A stretch of DNA of 64,000 bases. It comes from Halocafeteria seosinensis (Eukaryota; Sar; Bigyra; Bicosoecida). Location: NCBI GenBank assembly GCA_001687465.1, contig LVLI01000415.1, forward strand, positions 1 to 64,000. Direction: 5' to 3'. How positions within the stretch are numbered: the first letter of the stretch is position 1; each line of letters begins with the position of its first letter. Below the pieces are notes generated by a model. That model made no database searches. It was not told where the DNA came from and saw nothing but the letters and a program-made list of their open reading frames with translations. Both the position numbers and the translations under genes were made by a program. Positions 22,571-33,479 of the stretch are shown here, piece by piece.

Positions 22571-25500
22571 TCATAGCACTCGCAACGAGGCTGCCTTCAC
22601 CAAGGATTCAAGTGCTTTTGTATCCTGCAGCGTCTTAATCAATTCGACACCAACTAACCCACTATCTGACCTGAGGTCTTCACGCTCAAATGGATACATA
22701 TCCGAGTCAGCTCCCTTAGTCAAAGAGCTGCCATGCTGCTGCTCTTGCTCAACCCAACTGGAGTTTTTCAGCACGTGTTTACTGTCCCGGCGTTTTTTCA
22801 GCAAATTCAGTCTATGTTCTGGAGAAGCGTCATTGAGCCAATTCACGTCACGGAGTCTTCGCAAAACATTTCCAACGCGCTCTAGGTATCTTTCCGCATC
22901 TCCCGGAGGCAGCTGCTGAGAATCATCTATGCGCAGGTACTGGTTGCCAGCTGGTTCTATGAAATCTGATAGATTCGCACGTTTATCGGTGGTCTTCAGT
23001 AAAGTCTGCTTACAGCGGCTCAGGAGCTTTCGTATGGTATCATCAGTGACGGAAACGCTCGTTACGAAGCCACGAAAGATGTTGGCCTCGATTCTCCGTG
23101 CCACTACGGCCACTAAGAACGGTCTGGCGCCGTTTGTGCCGTTCCCGCTCAGTTCTTGTCCTCGAGTAAAGGCACCTAGCACGTCCTCGAAGCGTAGACC
23201 GAACAGTCTTTCCACGAGCGTGCTATGCAGGAATCCAATGGCATGTTTTCTGTAGAAGTCCGTGACACCTGCGCATGGTGTGCTACCCATTTCAAGAGTT
23301 ACGGCTGTGGCTGTGTCGTCGCCCCGTTGTTCCTCCATAGTTCGATTCCCGTCACCATTAGGTTTCATACGTTTATGCGTCTTTTGTGTAACTTCTTTTC
23401 CTATAGAATCCGCCTCAGAACTGCGTTTTTTCGGAAGCGAAACGGAAGTAACATTCTTGGCGCTGGCAGCTCCACTTTTCGTTGACTTCTTCGAACTAGT
23501 GCCTCTAGTTGCATCAATGTCTTTAGTTGAAGAAGCATTCACAGCATCCTTATACGGAGCTTTGCTGTTGCTACCCTTGAGCGACGACATCATTTGCTCC
23601 AGCGTCATTGGTCCACCCCCCTTCGCTTGTGGTCTCAAGACTTCCCTATCTTCTTTGCTTCCGCTCTCCCTAGTATCATCAGTCAACGATGTATTCAGTT
23701 CTTGTTTTGCCTTCGCGGGATCTAAAGCTGAAGCAGACAACGAACGTTTCCCTGCCACTTTCTTCTTGGTCTTTGTATCTTTGCCTGCAGTTGCGGTACC
23801 TGAGTTAGTAGTTCCACTCTCGCTGATCTTCGCTTTACCTTTGGTCTGTTTCTTCAAGTCTGAAGGGTGGATAGATTCTCCAGACTTATTGGACTTTGTC
23901 GAGGGTGCCACCGCAGAGGTTTCATTGGGCTTCTGTTTATCCGATATCGGTTTTTCCTTCCGACCCTGTAAGGTAGCCTTCCATAATTTCTTTAGCGAAG
24001 CTGCGGCTTGTTTAATAGCCTCTGTGGTATACTTGTTGGCCCGGAGTTTCCTGAGACCTGTAACGAGTTCCGTTTCTTTCAGAAGCCCAACCGTAATTTC
24101 AATGCTTTCACATGCTTTAATCAATTGCTCTGCGTTCCGGAGCCAAAGTAAAGTTTTGTTACTCCTTCGCTCTATTTCTGCATTGGCTTGTCCGAGCATA
24201 GTACTCAAATATTTGGCCCTTTCCGTGTTATCCTCAAAATCAGAAAGTGGCTTCAGTGCATCCATTTCCCTAGTATCCCGCAGTTCGTCAATAACGGTAT
24301 CAGAGTCCGAACTCCAGAATGTACTCAAGCGTTTCGACAAATCACTCTCTTCGTTTAGTCTATCAGCAAAATCCGCAGCGTCTGCAACTTCAGCCGATAC
24401 TCGAGACTGCTTGGGCTTCCGCGTTAGCCAAGTTTGAGCCTCGTCAAAAAAGGACTTGAGTCTTTCCTCTCTCGGGCGCCAACTTGATAATTGTTCTTTC
24501 CGGACAAATGCACTGCATAGGCAGAATTACTCAATAGTTCGAGGTCAATATTGAAAGGCAAAGTCTATTCTACTGACATACAATTGCTCTTCTTTAACAG
24601 GGTTAAACTTTGAAATGAACAATGGCATTACAGCTAGTATTTGAGTTTCCGAATTTTTTTCATCCGATAGTTGCTGTTTGTACTTTGTCTGTTGCGACTC
24701 GGGCATCTCCTCTTGAGGAACAACAATCCCGGGCCATCCCTGCACAAAAATCCTCAAAAGCAGTTAGTGTTGGGATACATATACAATCTCTACCGCTTCA
24801 CACTAACCTTTTTCTCGTTACGAGGTTTTTGGTTTAGCATATGTTCGAGGGACTCGAACTTAGGATCGGTGAGATCAAGTCCTTTGATAACAACAAGTTC
24901 TCCTGACGTAGATGCTTTCGGTGGCTGCGGCGTTCCCGTTTTCTCCTTTACTTTTGGTGTTTCACCTTCGTTCTTACATTTTGATGGCTTATCATCGTCC
25001 TTTTTCGCCCCAACTTTTTCCTTTGCCTGCACTTGCTGCGTCGTCGCCACCGAAGTGCTGGGAGGAGTCTTAGCCGCTGGAGACTTCTTCTTCCTGCGCT
25101 CCTCCTTCTTGCGTTCTCTCTCTTCTTCTTGGTATTCTTTGAATAACTGCTTCACGTATTTCTTATTCTCTTCACTGTAGCCCAAGCACAAGTGGCGAGC
25201 CACCCATTCCTCCTCCCCAGGCCATTGGGGGTAGGTCACAAGGTACCTCGGTCTACCTTTTTTGCTCATTCGCTTCTGTATGACCTTCCCCAGATACAAA
25301 ACTTTCTGTCTATAGTACGTGTACACCCGATCTCCCACTTCGAAATCATCTGTATGAACGCGTTTGGCCTTGGTCTCCTCATCGACATCCTCCTCGGACG
25401 AGTCCGAACTCTGATATAATAGCCCAATTTCATCGCCATCTTGCCCACCAGCATCTTGTTCACTTTCACTATTGTCTTCTCCTTTAACTGGGTCCAAGTC

Positions 25501-25635
25501 CTCATCTTCCTCCTCGGCATCGAATACGTCGTTGTCGTCTGTGGCAGCCGCCAAGATGGCCTCCTCATCGTCGTCCTCCTCCTTTAACGACTCCGTGGCT
25601 TTGGACGCTCGACGAGACCTACGGCGAGGGGGCAT
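22571..25635 (-). CDS. Chromo-barrel/PWWP/TND chromatin reader (LEDGF-like fusion)
   Basis: Three exons (25635-24808, 24739-24582, 24512-22571) join in phase to give 975 residues. An acidic N-terminus is followed by a chromo-barrel domain (about residues 97-160: FEVGDRVYTYY, YLGKVIQK, YLVTYPQWPGEEEWV, LGYSEEN). A PWWP-like segment spans the second exon (about 277-340: GWPGIVV, ILAVMPLFISKF, FAFVRKEQLSSW). Next is a TFIIS N-domain/LEDGF integrase-binding-type helical bundle (about 430-515: LIKACESIEITVGLLKETELVTGLRKL). A Lys/Ser-rich linker leads to a C-terminal region with FYRKHAIGFLHSTLVERLFG and ARRIEANIF, faintly like the TFIIS middle domain. PWWP plus TND is the layout of LEDGF/HDGF2, which tether factors to H3K36-methylated gene bodies. 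The added chromo-barrel is unusual. The three pieces share one frame only after splicing. Confidence 0.82.
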
Positions 25636-26715
25636 TATCCTTGTTTAGTTGGTGTTTTTGGACCCACGGCTGTAGCTTGATCGAAACAGATCAATACATA
25701 CATATCTACTACGACTACCTAGACTAACAGTATTGAGCGGGGACTAAAACCCGTTATCCTACAGCAAACCCGCAACTTCATTGTTGTGAGGATTGCCTGA
25801 CGCTAGTTGTAGACAACTTGTAGTGGCTACAACGAAACAGACATGCAATTGTATATATGTACAGTTTCTAAGCATTTGGGCTAGATCGGTTGTTTACCGC
25901 TAATATCACCGTCAGGGAAGTCTCGGGCTACAAGTTGCGCGGTACAACTGGTACAAACTGGTACAACTGTACCAAGACTCAAGGCAAACATTCCAGCGGT
26001 TCTGTTAAGACATCATGCATCCTCCAGTTGTAGGTTCTTCCGCTGGTGGCCCTCGTGCTACATCATGAATTCCGCCTTACCCTAAAATGTTGGTTCAATT
26101 TACCATAAACAAGCCTTTGCGTATAACGACCAGTCAAACGAAGGAGAAGCGTGGTCAGTAATGGACTCCTGGTAGCCAAAGGCCCAACGAGCACAGTTTA
26201 TGTCGATATGACAGTGCCAAATCCACTCACAGGAGACAAGACTAGAACCACCTGGGCTAAAGCCTATCCGGAATTTCAAGTCCAACGTACACTGCAATGC
26301 GCGACTGCATTCGTGCAACGGAGTGAGCATAATTGTGTATTCTTGTTGAAGCAGTGAAATAACTTAATCCCCTTGCACTGTATATTCTCCTCCGAGGACC
26401 GAGGATGAGCTCAGTGCACTCGGTACTTGTGCCAGCAAATGCCCATTCAACCATCTTAGAATTATGGTGGCCCCGAATCGTGGGAACGCACAGTATAGCT
26501 CCGATAGACTAGTTCCAGCTCACATGTTTAGCACGAGAGGACTAGCGATGTGTAACAGCTGCCAAGGATAGCCGACGTTGTCTGCGCTGAAGTTTGAGAC
26601 GGCTAGTGTGTACAAGAACTGAACCTCGAAATACGAAGGGCCTTGATGCAATCCATTGCGCTTCCTTAAGAACACGGCAAGCAGCATGTACACTTATTTA
26701 GTGTCCCCATCAAAA
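25636..26715. other. Spacer containing a retrotransposon scrap
   Basis: The left part is the promoter side of the chromatin-reader gene. A retrotransposon fragment lies at 26175-26245. The remainder shows no coding signal. Confidence 0.5.
26175..26245 (+). mobile_element. Second fragment of the same non-LTR retrotransposon family
   Basis: The plus strand reads KGPTSTVYVDMTVPNPLTGD, almost the same as KGPTSTLYVDMTVPDSLTGD in the relic at 10.5-11.3 kb, and the DNA itself is visibly alike. The similarity fades after this block, so only a short scrap of the C-terminal domain remains. It lies in the opposite orientation to the first copy. Confidence 0.78.
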
Positions 26716-27063
26716 TTAACCACTCTTGTAAATCAAAAGTGCGAGGTCTCCTAGATAGAAAAACACGAAGCGTCGACTCTGATGTGTGACTTCTGATCCA
26801 AATCCATGTCCAGCAATTACATGCCAATATGCTTCCCAGTTTTCGTCCATTTCTTTCTTGATAGCTGTAACAGCCTCGTCGCCTTGCTGTTGCCAATCTT
26901 CCACGGGGTTAACGTGCTTCTTGGAGATCTCAATGGCAGATTCCAAGATATCATCGGGCATGTCAGGCGGCCAACGCACGCGAGCTCCAAGCAGCGACTT
27001 CCATTCTTCCCCGGACTCTTCTTTCTGAGGCGAGTCGCCTCCTGCTGCTGCAGCTTGCGCCAT
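26716..27063 (-). CDS. Dynein light chain LC8-type protein
   Basis: A single exon encodes 115 residues. The C-terminal 90 match the LC8 (DYNLL) fold: AIEISKKHV, IKKEMDENWEAYWHVIAGHGFGSEVTH, then FVFFYLGDLALLIYKSG, the usual beta-strand ending. LC8 is about 89 residues; this one has an extra N-terminal 25 residues rich in Ala, Gly and Glu. LC8 dimers bind short TQT-type peptides in many partners and are subunits of dynein motors, but also work without dynein. The GFGSEVTH strand that forms the binding groove is well conserved, so peptide binding is likely. Confidence 0.93.
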   Translation of the reverse strand: MAQAAAAGGDSPQKEESGEEWKSLLGARVRWPPDMPDDILESAIEISKKHVNPVEDWQQQGDEAVTAIKKEMDENWEAYWHVIAGHGFGSEVTHQSRRFVFFYLGDLALLIYKSG

Positions 27064-28430
27064 GATACTGTATTTGAATGGACTGGTATGGAATGTATCC
27101 GCTACTCCCCTGAAAGCTTGCTTAATTTAGTCGTATTCCAGCTATCTAAGGCAGCGTTACTGGAAATTCAGAGGGTAGGAATAGTGATCATCATAATCCT
27201 GGAATTCCCTCCACCACAATCCTGAATAGTCTATTCAATAGAGAGGCTCTAAGAGAGCATTGGGCTAGCTACCGTTAACAACTTCAAGATGGGATGCCAT
27301 CTTTTTTGTCGTTTTCTACAAGGGCAACTGAAAGGAAACCAACCGTCCTTCACAAGTTGTATCGCGTGGTATTCGACTCAAACCGGCTGGAACAATGGAC
27401 ACAACAGTGCCATGGCTTCCCCAATTTGAATTCCGTTTGGTCAAAGAACTTCCAATAGTACAGTATCAGGATCGTAAGACACGTGGGAATTCCATATTCG
27501 GCGTACTCTGGATTGGTCTTGGAGACGTGAAACCATGGGGTATCGTCTGGTTTTAAGTCATGAACCAGGACGAACGTGATCACGTTGGCTATCACTTTCT
27601 CCCCGGTGGATTCCAGCGGAGGCGCCCTGTATTGTCCTTGATTTCCTTGGCCGTGTTCATTGTATGACTGTATTTAGATGGTTTGGCACCATCTCCCACA
27701 TTATTTTCAGACATTTCATTCAATAAAAAGTCGTGCCATTATACTACCAAGACCATAGGGCTAAAGGGAATGCCATCGTCTCAACAAAAGAAGCGTAGAA
27801 GCGACTCTCAAGAAAGTTGTTATCGGTTAATTGAATCAATGAAATGAGAATACCTTCAACCACTTGAGGGGACAGCAAATGCTGTTGATGTAATCGTACC
27901 AATAGCAAGCCCCAATTCCTAAATTCCACTTGCAAGTTCCCCATAAGCCACCTACTCCAGTCTCGTAAAGAAGTCTAAGCCGAAGATCTTCCTTGGACTG
28001 CTTCTTTAGGTTTACAAGAAACATTACTACAATCGTAGTCACGATGTACTATCGGATGTAGTGTACCAGGTGCACCTCACCACCTACCCTGGGTCCACCA
28101 CCTGAGAATTTCTCCTGAAACTTCAGACGATGAGCACTCTCAGGTGCGGTTTGAAAATTCCCAGGTCCGCTGCTGGCCAACGCCGCAATACACGACTTTG
28201 AATCCTCAGGGGCTCCAGAAGCGAAAACAAGTTACAATTTGCCGGGTATATTCGCCATTTTTGTAAGATTCGTATGCTTAAAACCTTATACTGGGATTCC
28301 TCTGAGAGCACCTCCTTTACTAGTGCCGACTAGCAGCAGAACAAGGAGGAGGGCACGCTTAATATCTCTCTTTGTTCTTTGTTTAAATAGAGGCAGAAGA
28401 ACTGTACGAAGGGCTCATTCTTGAGTTGAG
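27064..28430. other. Unresolved region, possible split minus-strand gene
   Basis: Between the LC8 and RsmH-type genes, minus-strand frames at 27350-27650 (VIANVITFVLVHDLKPDDTP, later EFKLGKPWHCC) and 27744-28042 (NWGLLLVRLHQQHLLSPQVV) look protein-like. Their frames do not join across the splice sites I could test. They may be exons of a gene I cannot resolve, or a decayed gene. I recognise no family. Confidence 0.25.
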
Positions 28431-29847
28431 TCAGCCGAACGACGACGAGACATCCTCACGCCAGCTAAACTGTCGTTTTGCAATGTGTAATTTCGCCGTC
28501 CGAGATCGCGGATTTAATTGCTTTTCTCTCTCAGTAGCCATCACTGGATGTTTCCTGAAGGATACAGCGTTTCGTCGATTGGGGCCATGCAATTGCATTG
28601 CGAGTTGCACCATTCTCTCCTCCAGAGGCTGGAACGTAAGGGCGCATGCTTGAGCATCAGCAACAAGCCATTCCGGAAACCCTACTATAAATTTCTGCAA
28701 CACGGATACCGGCACATGTCAGCAGGCCATGGTTTCTGCTCATTCTTCTATGCCTATCTTACTTCTAGGTGCCTTAACTCATCGTTCACGGCCAAGCGTA
28801 GCGCTTGAAACACTTTTGTTGCTGGGTGCTGCTTCGATCGTTCCCGTTTTTCCTGCTCTCTCTGTTGTTCCTTCCTGATAGCTCGCCCACGTCTTACGAC
28901 ATGCTCAACCACTGCCGCTAGCTGTTGCGTTGTCGTGAACCGGATGCCTCTGCTGCGTCGCAGAGCAACGATCTCTCTAGCAACAAGTGCTGTAGACCGT
29001 ACATAACTTTCTACAGTCAAAACACAATATTTCGACTGTAGCGGACGTATACATACCAGCAAATGGCTCTCCTCCTTCACGAAATAGCCGCAAAAGTTCG
29101 GCTTCTGGAAGTTCGTTCACCAAATCAGCAGCCGTCTTGCCATTTTCCTGAGGGTCATATCGCATGTCTAATGGACCATCGCGTATAAAACTAAAACCAC
29201 GGCTAGAATTGTCCACTTGATAGGAGCTCATTCCCAAATCTAGGAGGATACCATTGACTCTCGGCGGAAAACCTGCCAAACAGCTCAGGAAGTCTACTGC
29301 CGAGTCCAGACGTGGCCTGAGCGCTACTTACCCGCCTGCTTCAGGAACCGAGGAATATCGGAATAAGATCCTTGAATAAGCGTGACGCGATCCGCATGAT
29401 TCTTGAGGTTCTCTCGGGCTGCTTGAATGGCCTGTGTCATTCATGGCGTGTTTGGCTCAACCCAACCACTGCACTGAGAACTGCACGAAAGGGACGCTTA
29501 CGTCGCTGTCTCTGTCAATACCCAGTAATAAAGCTCCTGGTACTTCATCTAATAGCGCTTTAGCGTGTCCGCCCCCACCAACGGTGCCATCGACGAAATA
29601 TCCTCCGGTTCGTACACTTCCTCGCCAATGGTCAATTGTCTGCAGGGAGTACAGTCATCCATTCACTCCACCAAGGCCATGCGATGCTTGGTAGCAGAGC
29701 ATGTAGTCTTACCTGCGTTTTGAGAACGGGGATGTGGTGGAAGGGGATGTTATCGTCTATCTCTTGTTGTATGCTCCGGGAAGAGACCTGACTTGAGAAT
29801 CGTCGACATCCCATGGACCATCGCCTTGGTACCCTGCTCCATCTCAT
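28431..29847 (-). CDS. 16S rRNA (cytosine1402-N4)-methyltransferase, RsmH/METTL15 type
   Basis: Six exons (29847-29713, 29639-29502, 29431-29332, 29272-29057, 28989-28763, 28694-28431) close in phase to 359 residues. The order of motifs is that of RsmH (MraW): HIPVL; the SAM loop [20 protein letters not shown]; the second loop [28 protein letters not shown]; a helical insertion; PLEERMVQ (the FHSLEDR equivalent, here altered); and NPRSRTAKL. The enzyme methylates N4 of a cytosine in the decoding centre of small-subunit rRNA in bacteria and organelles. The first 25 residues ([20 protein letters not shown]) are Arg/Ser-rich and lack acids, like a mitochondrial or plastid presequence. The start at 29847 was chosen for that reason. 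It is divergent from the PARG gene. Confidence 0.95.
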
Positions 29848-30210
29848 GATTACACCGTAAACGCCGCATCTACCACAAAGCACAATGCTTCTGGAGAATG
29901 TATCGACTACACTACCTATGGGAACTACCTGTATGTTTATATAGTTGTACCACCCGACCAAGTCCGTGAACTTCACGGCCTGAACACAACTTGAAGGACA
30001 CACGCTTGAAGACCAAGAAGTTAATGAGAACACATGGGTTGAAACATACCGTACACTTCAATGACAAATTTGGAGGTCTTATCACGTCATAGAGACAGCA
30101 CGAATTCTTACGTTCTGCACAGGAGTCAACACTGTTTGACTCTTCATGGGTGTGCTATATGCCCCATAACAGCGGCAGAGGTCGCGTGAGAACATCCCAG
30201 CTCGCAGACC
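29848..30210. promoter_or_regulatory. Divergent promoter spacer
   Basis: About 360 bases separate the start codons of the RsmH-type gene (minus) and the PARG gene (plus), so both promoters must fit here. I see no clear TATA box or other named motif. Confidence 0.5.
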
Positions 30211-32110
30211 ATGATGGAGACCATACACGAGACAGACGAACAAGTGGAGGGCATTACCGTAAACACCAAAGAGGAGACAGAAAGTACATATACAGTGGAG
30301 GAGCCGTCAGACAAGTTTATGAATGTAGTGACCACTCTAGACCAGGAATCGGCAGTACGCTACGCGTCCTTGCCGTCCTCCAGTGTGTACCGAGAACTGC
30401 AACAAGTCTGCAGACAAGTGGAAGACAAGGAAAACGGACTTCGGCCTTTCGCGACTTTCGTAGCAAAACGAACTGCCTTTAGGTCCAACTTAGAAGGCTT
30501 GTACAGAGCTGTGGAGACTCATCCCAATCATGATGTCTCAGGAAATTTCGCTACACGGTATGTTGCCTCACTCTTACGGGGAACAAATCAGGATGACGGT
30601 AACTCCGCTATTTGTAAGCAGGTTGTTCCAGCACATTGCTTTTCATGCAATGAAAGCACCGCAACTGTTTCCGTATGGCCTTCCGCTAATCGAGTATCCG
30701 ATTTGTGTGGACTTGAGCGGAGCACAAAGTACGTGGAATCAGTCGCGACCAGGAGGTTAGAATGGAGAATTGCCATCATTCCACAAGTGCAGTCGCGTGC
30801 ATACTTTGCAATCAGTTTTGTTGTATGTTAGACAGTCCGTTGGAATCCGAGTTCCCCCGTAACCGGTGAGTAACGAAGAAATCTGCTAACTGAACATAGA
30901 AAGACTCGAATTGATTTGGACTTTGTGCTATCGTTCCAGATATGACGTGCTACTTAACAATCCCGCTGAGGGTCTCAAGGCGGCTCTTCAGTGTTCTCTT
31001 CAATATTTTGCAAAAATCTTCCTCTCGGCTGAGCCTCCAAGACACTGGAACGAGGCCAAAGTGAGAATCCGGAGATGTGTGACGCTAAACGCTGACAGAA
31101 CTTCCCAGTGTAAACAGGACTTTTCAGTACGAGAATATCCAAAACTATCTGCCTCAAAGATGCCTCTTTGCGACTTTAGAATACATCTGCAAGGTAAGAA
31201 ATGGGATAGATATCACGTTGACCGAAAGTCTGGATTGCAATTCTGAAGGTATGTTGGTACAGCCTCTCTGGAAGACAATATAAACAGTGCACACGTAGAT
31301 TTTGCAAATAAGTCTTTAGGAGGTGGAGTGCTCAGTGGGGGATGCGTCCAAGAAGAAATATATTTTGCTCGCCATCCTGAATTAATTGCGTAAGTATGGT
31401 TTTTAATACCGTGGTATAACGGTTGGTAATTGCCTCATGTAGTACAGCTGCAAACCAATCTGTCGATGGATGAAAGACTATGAAGCACTATCGATTACCG
31501 GAGTCACTCAATTTGCTCAGACGTGCGGATATAAACATAGTCTTTGCTATATAGGCCCGTGTTTGATTGAAAAACCTACTGTTGTGGCTATCGATGCACT
31601 GAGTCTCAAGAGGCTACCCAGGGAAGAAGAACTCGCTCCTCAGCGTGTGGACCGGGAAATTAGGAAAGCATTTACGGGCTTCGGATCACCAGAGTGTTTG
31701 CACTATTCTACTGTGTCAACAGGTCACTGGGGTTGTGGTGCCTTCAGAGGCACTCCACTGTTCAAAGCCCTCTTACAATGGCTCGCGGCATCCCAACTCT
31801 CTTTGAATATATCATATTGTGCGCTTGAAGAATGGAAAGACGGAAAGATACTGCAGCAATTTGTCGACGAACTGAGAGATAAAGAAATCACTGTAAGTGA
31901 CTTTTCTTGTTCAGTTATTCCGTCCTATTGTATCACTACTGAAGGCACGCCAATATGCAGGTTGGCCAGTTGTACTCCCTCCTCCAAGCTGCTATAGAAC
32001 ATCAAGACAGGAGCAATCCTGATTTCAAAAGCCTGCTCCGATACATCCAGGATAATGTATCCTCAAAAGAGTGTTCCGGAGGACTATTTAAAGGATGTCT
32101 TGGTTGCTAA
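30211..32110 (+). CDS. PARG: Poly(ADP-ribose) glycohydrolase
   Basis: Seven exons (30211-30557, 30622-30728, 30793-30865, 30940-31193, 31263-31389, 31448-31892, 31961-32110) close in phase to 500 residues. Recognisable in order: [16 protein letters not shown]; the [12 protein letters not shown] helix; [75 protein letters not shown]; and [26 protein letters not shown]. The catalytic signature GGG-x7-QEE is intact, and the two glutamates that attack the ribose-ribose bond are present. The enzyme degrades poly(ADP-ribose) chains made by PARPs after DNA damage. At 500 residues it lacks the long regulatory N-terminus of the vertebrate nuclear form. An upstream exon cannot be ruled out. Confidence 0.96.
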
Positions 32111-32203
32111 GGTCTCAAGCAACAATGTTGTTGTGTTTGGTATCCTTATCATGTTTCTCCTCTTGTGTTGCTTTTCCATCGGGTTATCTGCTGTTTCTGT
32201 TTC

Positions 32204-32857
32204 TCATTGGTTTTTAATGCGTTGTTCGGCGTGTCCTTCGACAAACTCTTTCATTCTAATAATGGTTGTAAGCAGTGTCAATAAAGAAAACATCACGCTG
32301 GTTAGGAGGAACCATGAGGGCACAAGAATCATGACGACAAAGAAACCGAATGCTTCTGCTCTTTCAATGATACCAGTGCTGTACTGGAAGCTTTTCTGAG
32401 GAGCTTGATTACCACCTGATGTCTTCTTCTGAGACCCTTCCGGGATAGGGAAGACTGCCACTAGGAGAAACGAAGTTACACAGAGGAAGATGCTTCCCAG
32501 CATAGCTAGGCACAACCATCCCCGGCTCTCTGGACGTAGAGCATAGAGTCCACACATGACGGCCGTCTCCACCACTCGGTCACAGAAAATATCCAAACCG
32601 CATCCAGCATCCGTGCATTGATTGGTAAGGCGTGCTATCGTTCCATCCAGGACATCAATGTATCCACTCAGCAATAGCGTACTCAGCGCGGTGATCCTCC
32701 AGTCCAGTCCAATAAACACGGCTGACAGCACGCCTACTATAGCCCCTAGAATAGTGTATTGACTCGGCGTAATCCATGGGAATGTTTTTTGCAAGAACTG
32801 TGCTACGTCATCCACGAACACTCGCTGAAAGCGTGCACGGAGGTGTTGCTCAATCAT
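32204..32857 (-). CDS. CDP-alcohol phosphatidyltransferase family membrane enzyme
   Basis: An intronless frame of 217 residues from the ATG at 32857; in-frame ATGs upstream would extend it by up to 33. The family signature D-xx-DG-xx-AR-x8-G-xxx-D-xxx-D is complete: DVLDGTIAR, then eight residues, then GCGLDIFCD. The four aspartates bind two metals and the CDP-linked lipid. About five membrane segments are visible. Members make phosphatidylglycerol phosphate, phosphatidylinositol, cardiolipin or aminoalcohol phospholipids; the motif alone does not say which. The gene is convergent with PARG (93 bases between stops) and divergent from the ABC transporter gene. Confidence 0.9.
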   Translation of the reverse strand: MIEQHLRARFQRVFVDDVAQFLQKTFPWITPSQYTILGAIVGVLSAVFIGLDWRITALSTLLLSGYIDVLDGTIARLTNQCTDAGCGLDIFCDRVVETAVMCGLYALRPESRGWLCLAMLGSIFLCVTSFLLVAVFPIPEGSQKKTSGGNQAPQKSFQYSTGIIERAEAFGFFVVMILVPSWFLLTSVMFSLLTLLTTIIRMKEFVEGHAEQRIKNQ

Positions 32858-33479
32858 GGTTTCGATCCCGCCCGGAGCGCAACCTAGAGTATCGCATGTT
32901 ACGATGTACAACAAACCCCATAGTTTATCTACAGTGCATTCATTCGCGGCGAACACTGTCTGCCACTTGGCACGGGGAAGTTCGGTGTACCGCGGTCGTG
33001 GCTTGGGAAGTCATTCCACCAGTTGGTATGAAATGAGGAACGGTGTGATTTTCCACTTTGCTTGCACTTGTCCTGGCTTCCCAACCAAGTCACTGTATGT
33101 GTGTACCACTTCTATTGATCTGGGCCGAATTCAACAAGCACCTTCCTGAGGACCTGAGGTACAAGTAGTACTTGCAAATTCTCAACTATAGATCAAATGC
33201 GAAACTATCGTCCGGCACTCGGCTTCCTCTATGCTGCCAGTACCATAGTACAGTATACATGCAATCAGCTGGATTCCCGTGCACGGACAAAAAGATCGGA
33301 ACTCGTCCATCCATTCCGCGGCTAAATTTTGTGGACAGTACATTGTAGTGACTCACTACAAGTGAGATAGTTCCAGGCAAGTTTGTTTGTTTAGTGTTCC
33401 ATACAGATTTTTGGCAGTTTGGTAGCATTTTCATTGAAAGTGCACGCAGCGACAAGATACACGCCAACACAGAGTACTG
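32858..33479. promoter_or_regulatory. Divergent promoter spacer
   Basis: About 620 bases lie between the start of the phosphatidyltransferase (minus) and of the ABC transporter (plus). They must hold both promoters. No recognised element or further gene is visible. Confidence 0.45.

Noticed and set aside
23262..24437. Plus-strand open frame of 391 codons opposite the chromatin-reader gene
   Set aside because: The minus-strand gene has recognisable domains and phase-consistent introns; the plus frame is Leu/Ser/Phe-rich shadow with no motif.
32858..32956. Extended N-terminus of the phosphatidyltransferase
   Set aside because: In frame, but the added 33 residues are Cys-rich and unlike the family; the ATG at 32857 gives a typical start before the amphipathic helix. 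It is left as a possibility.
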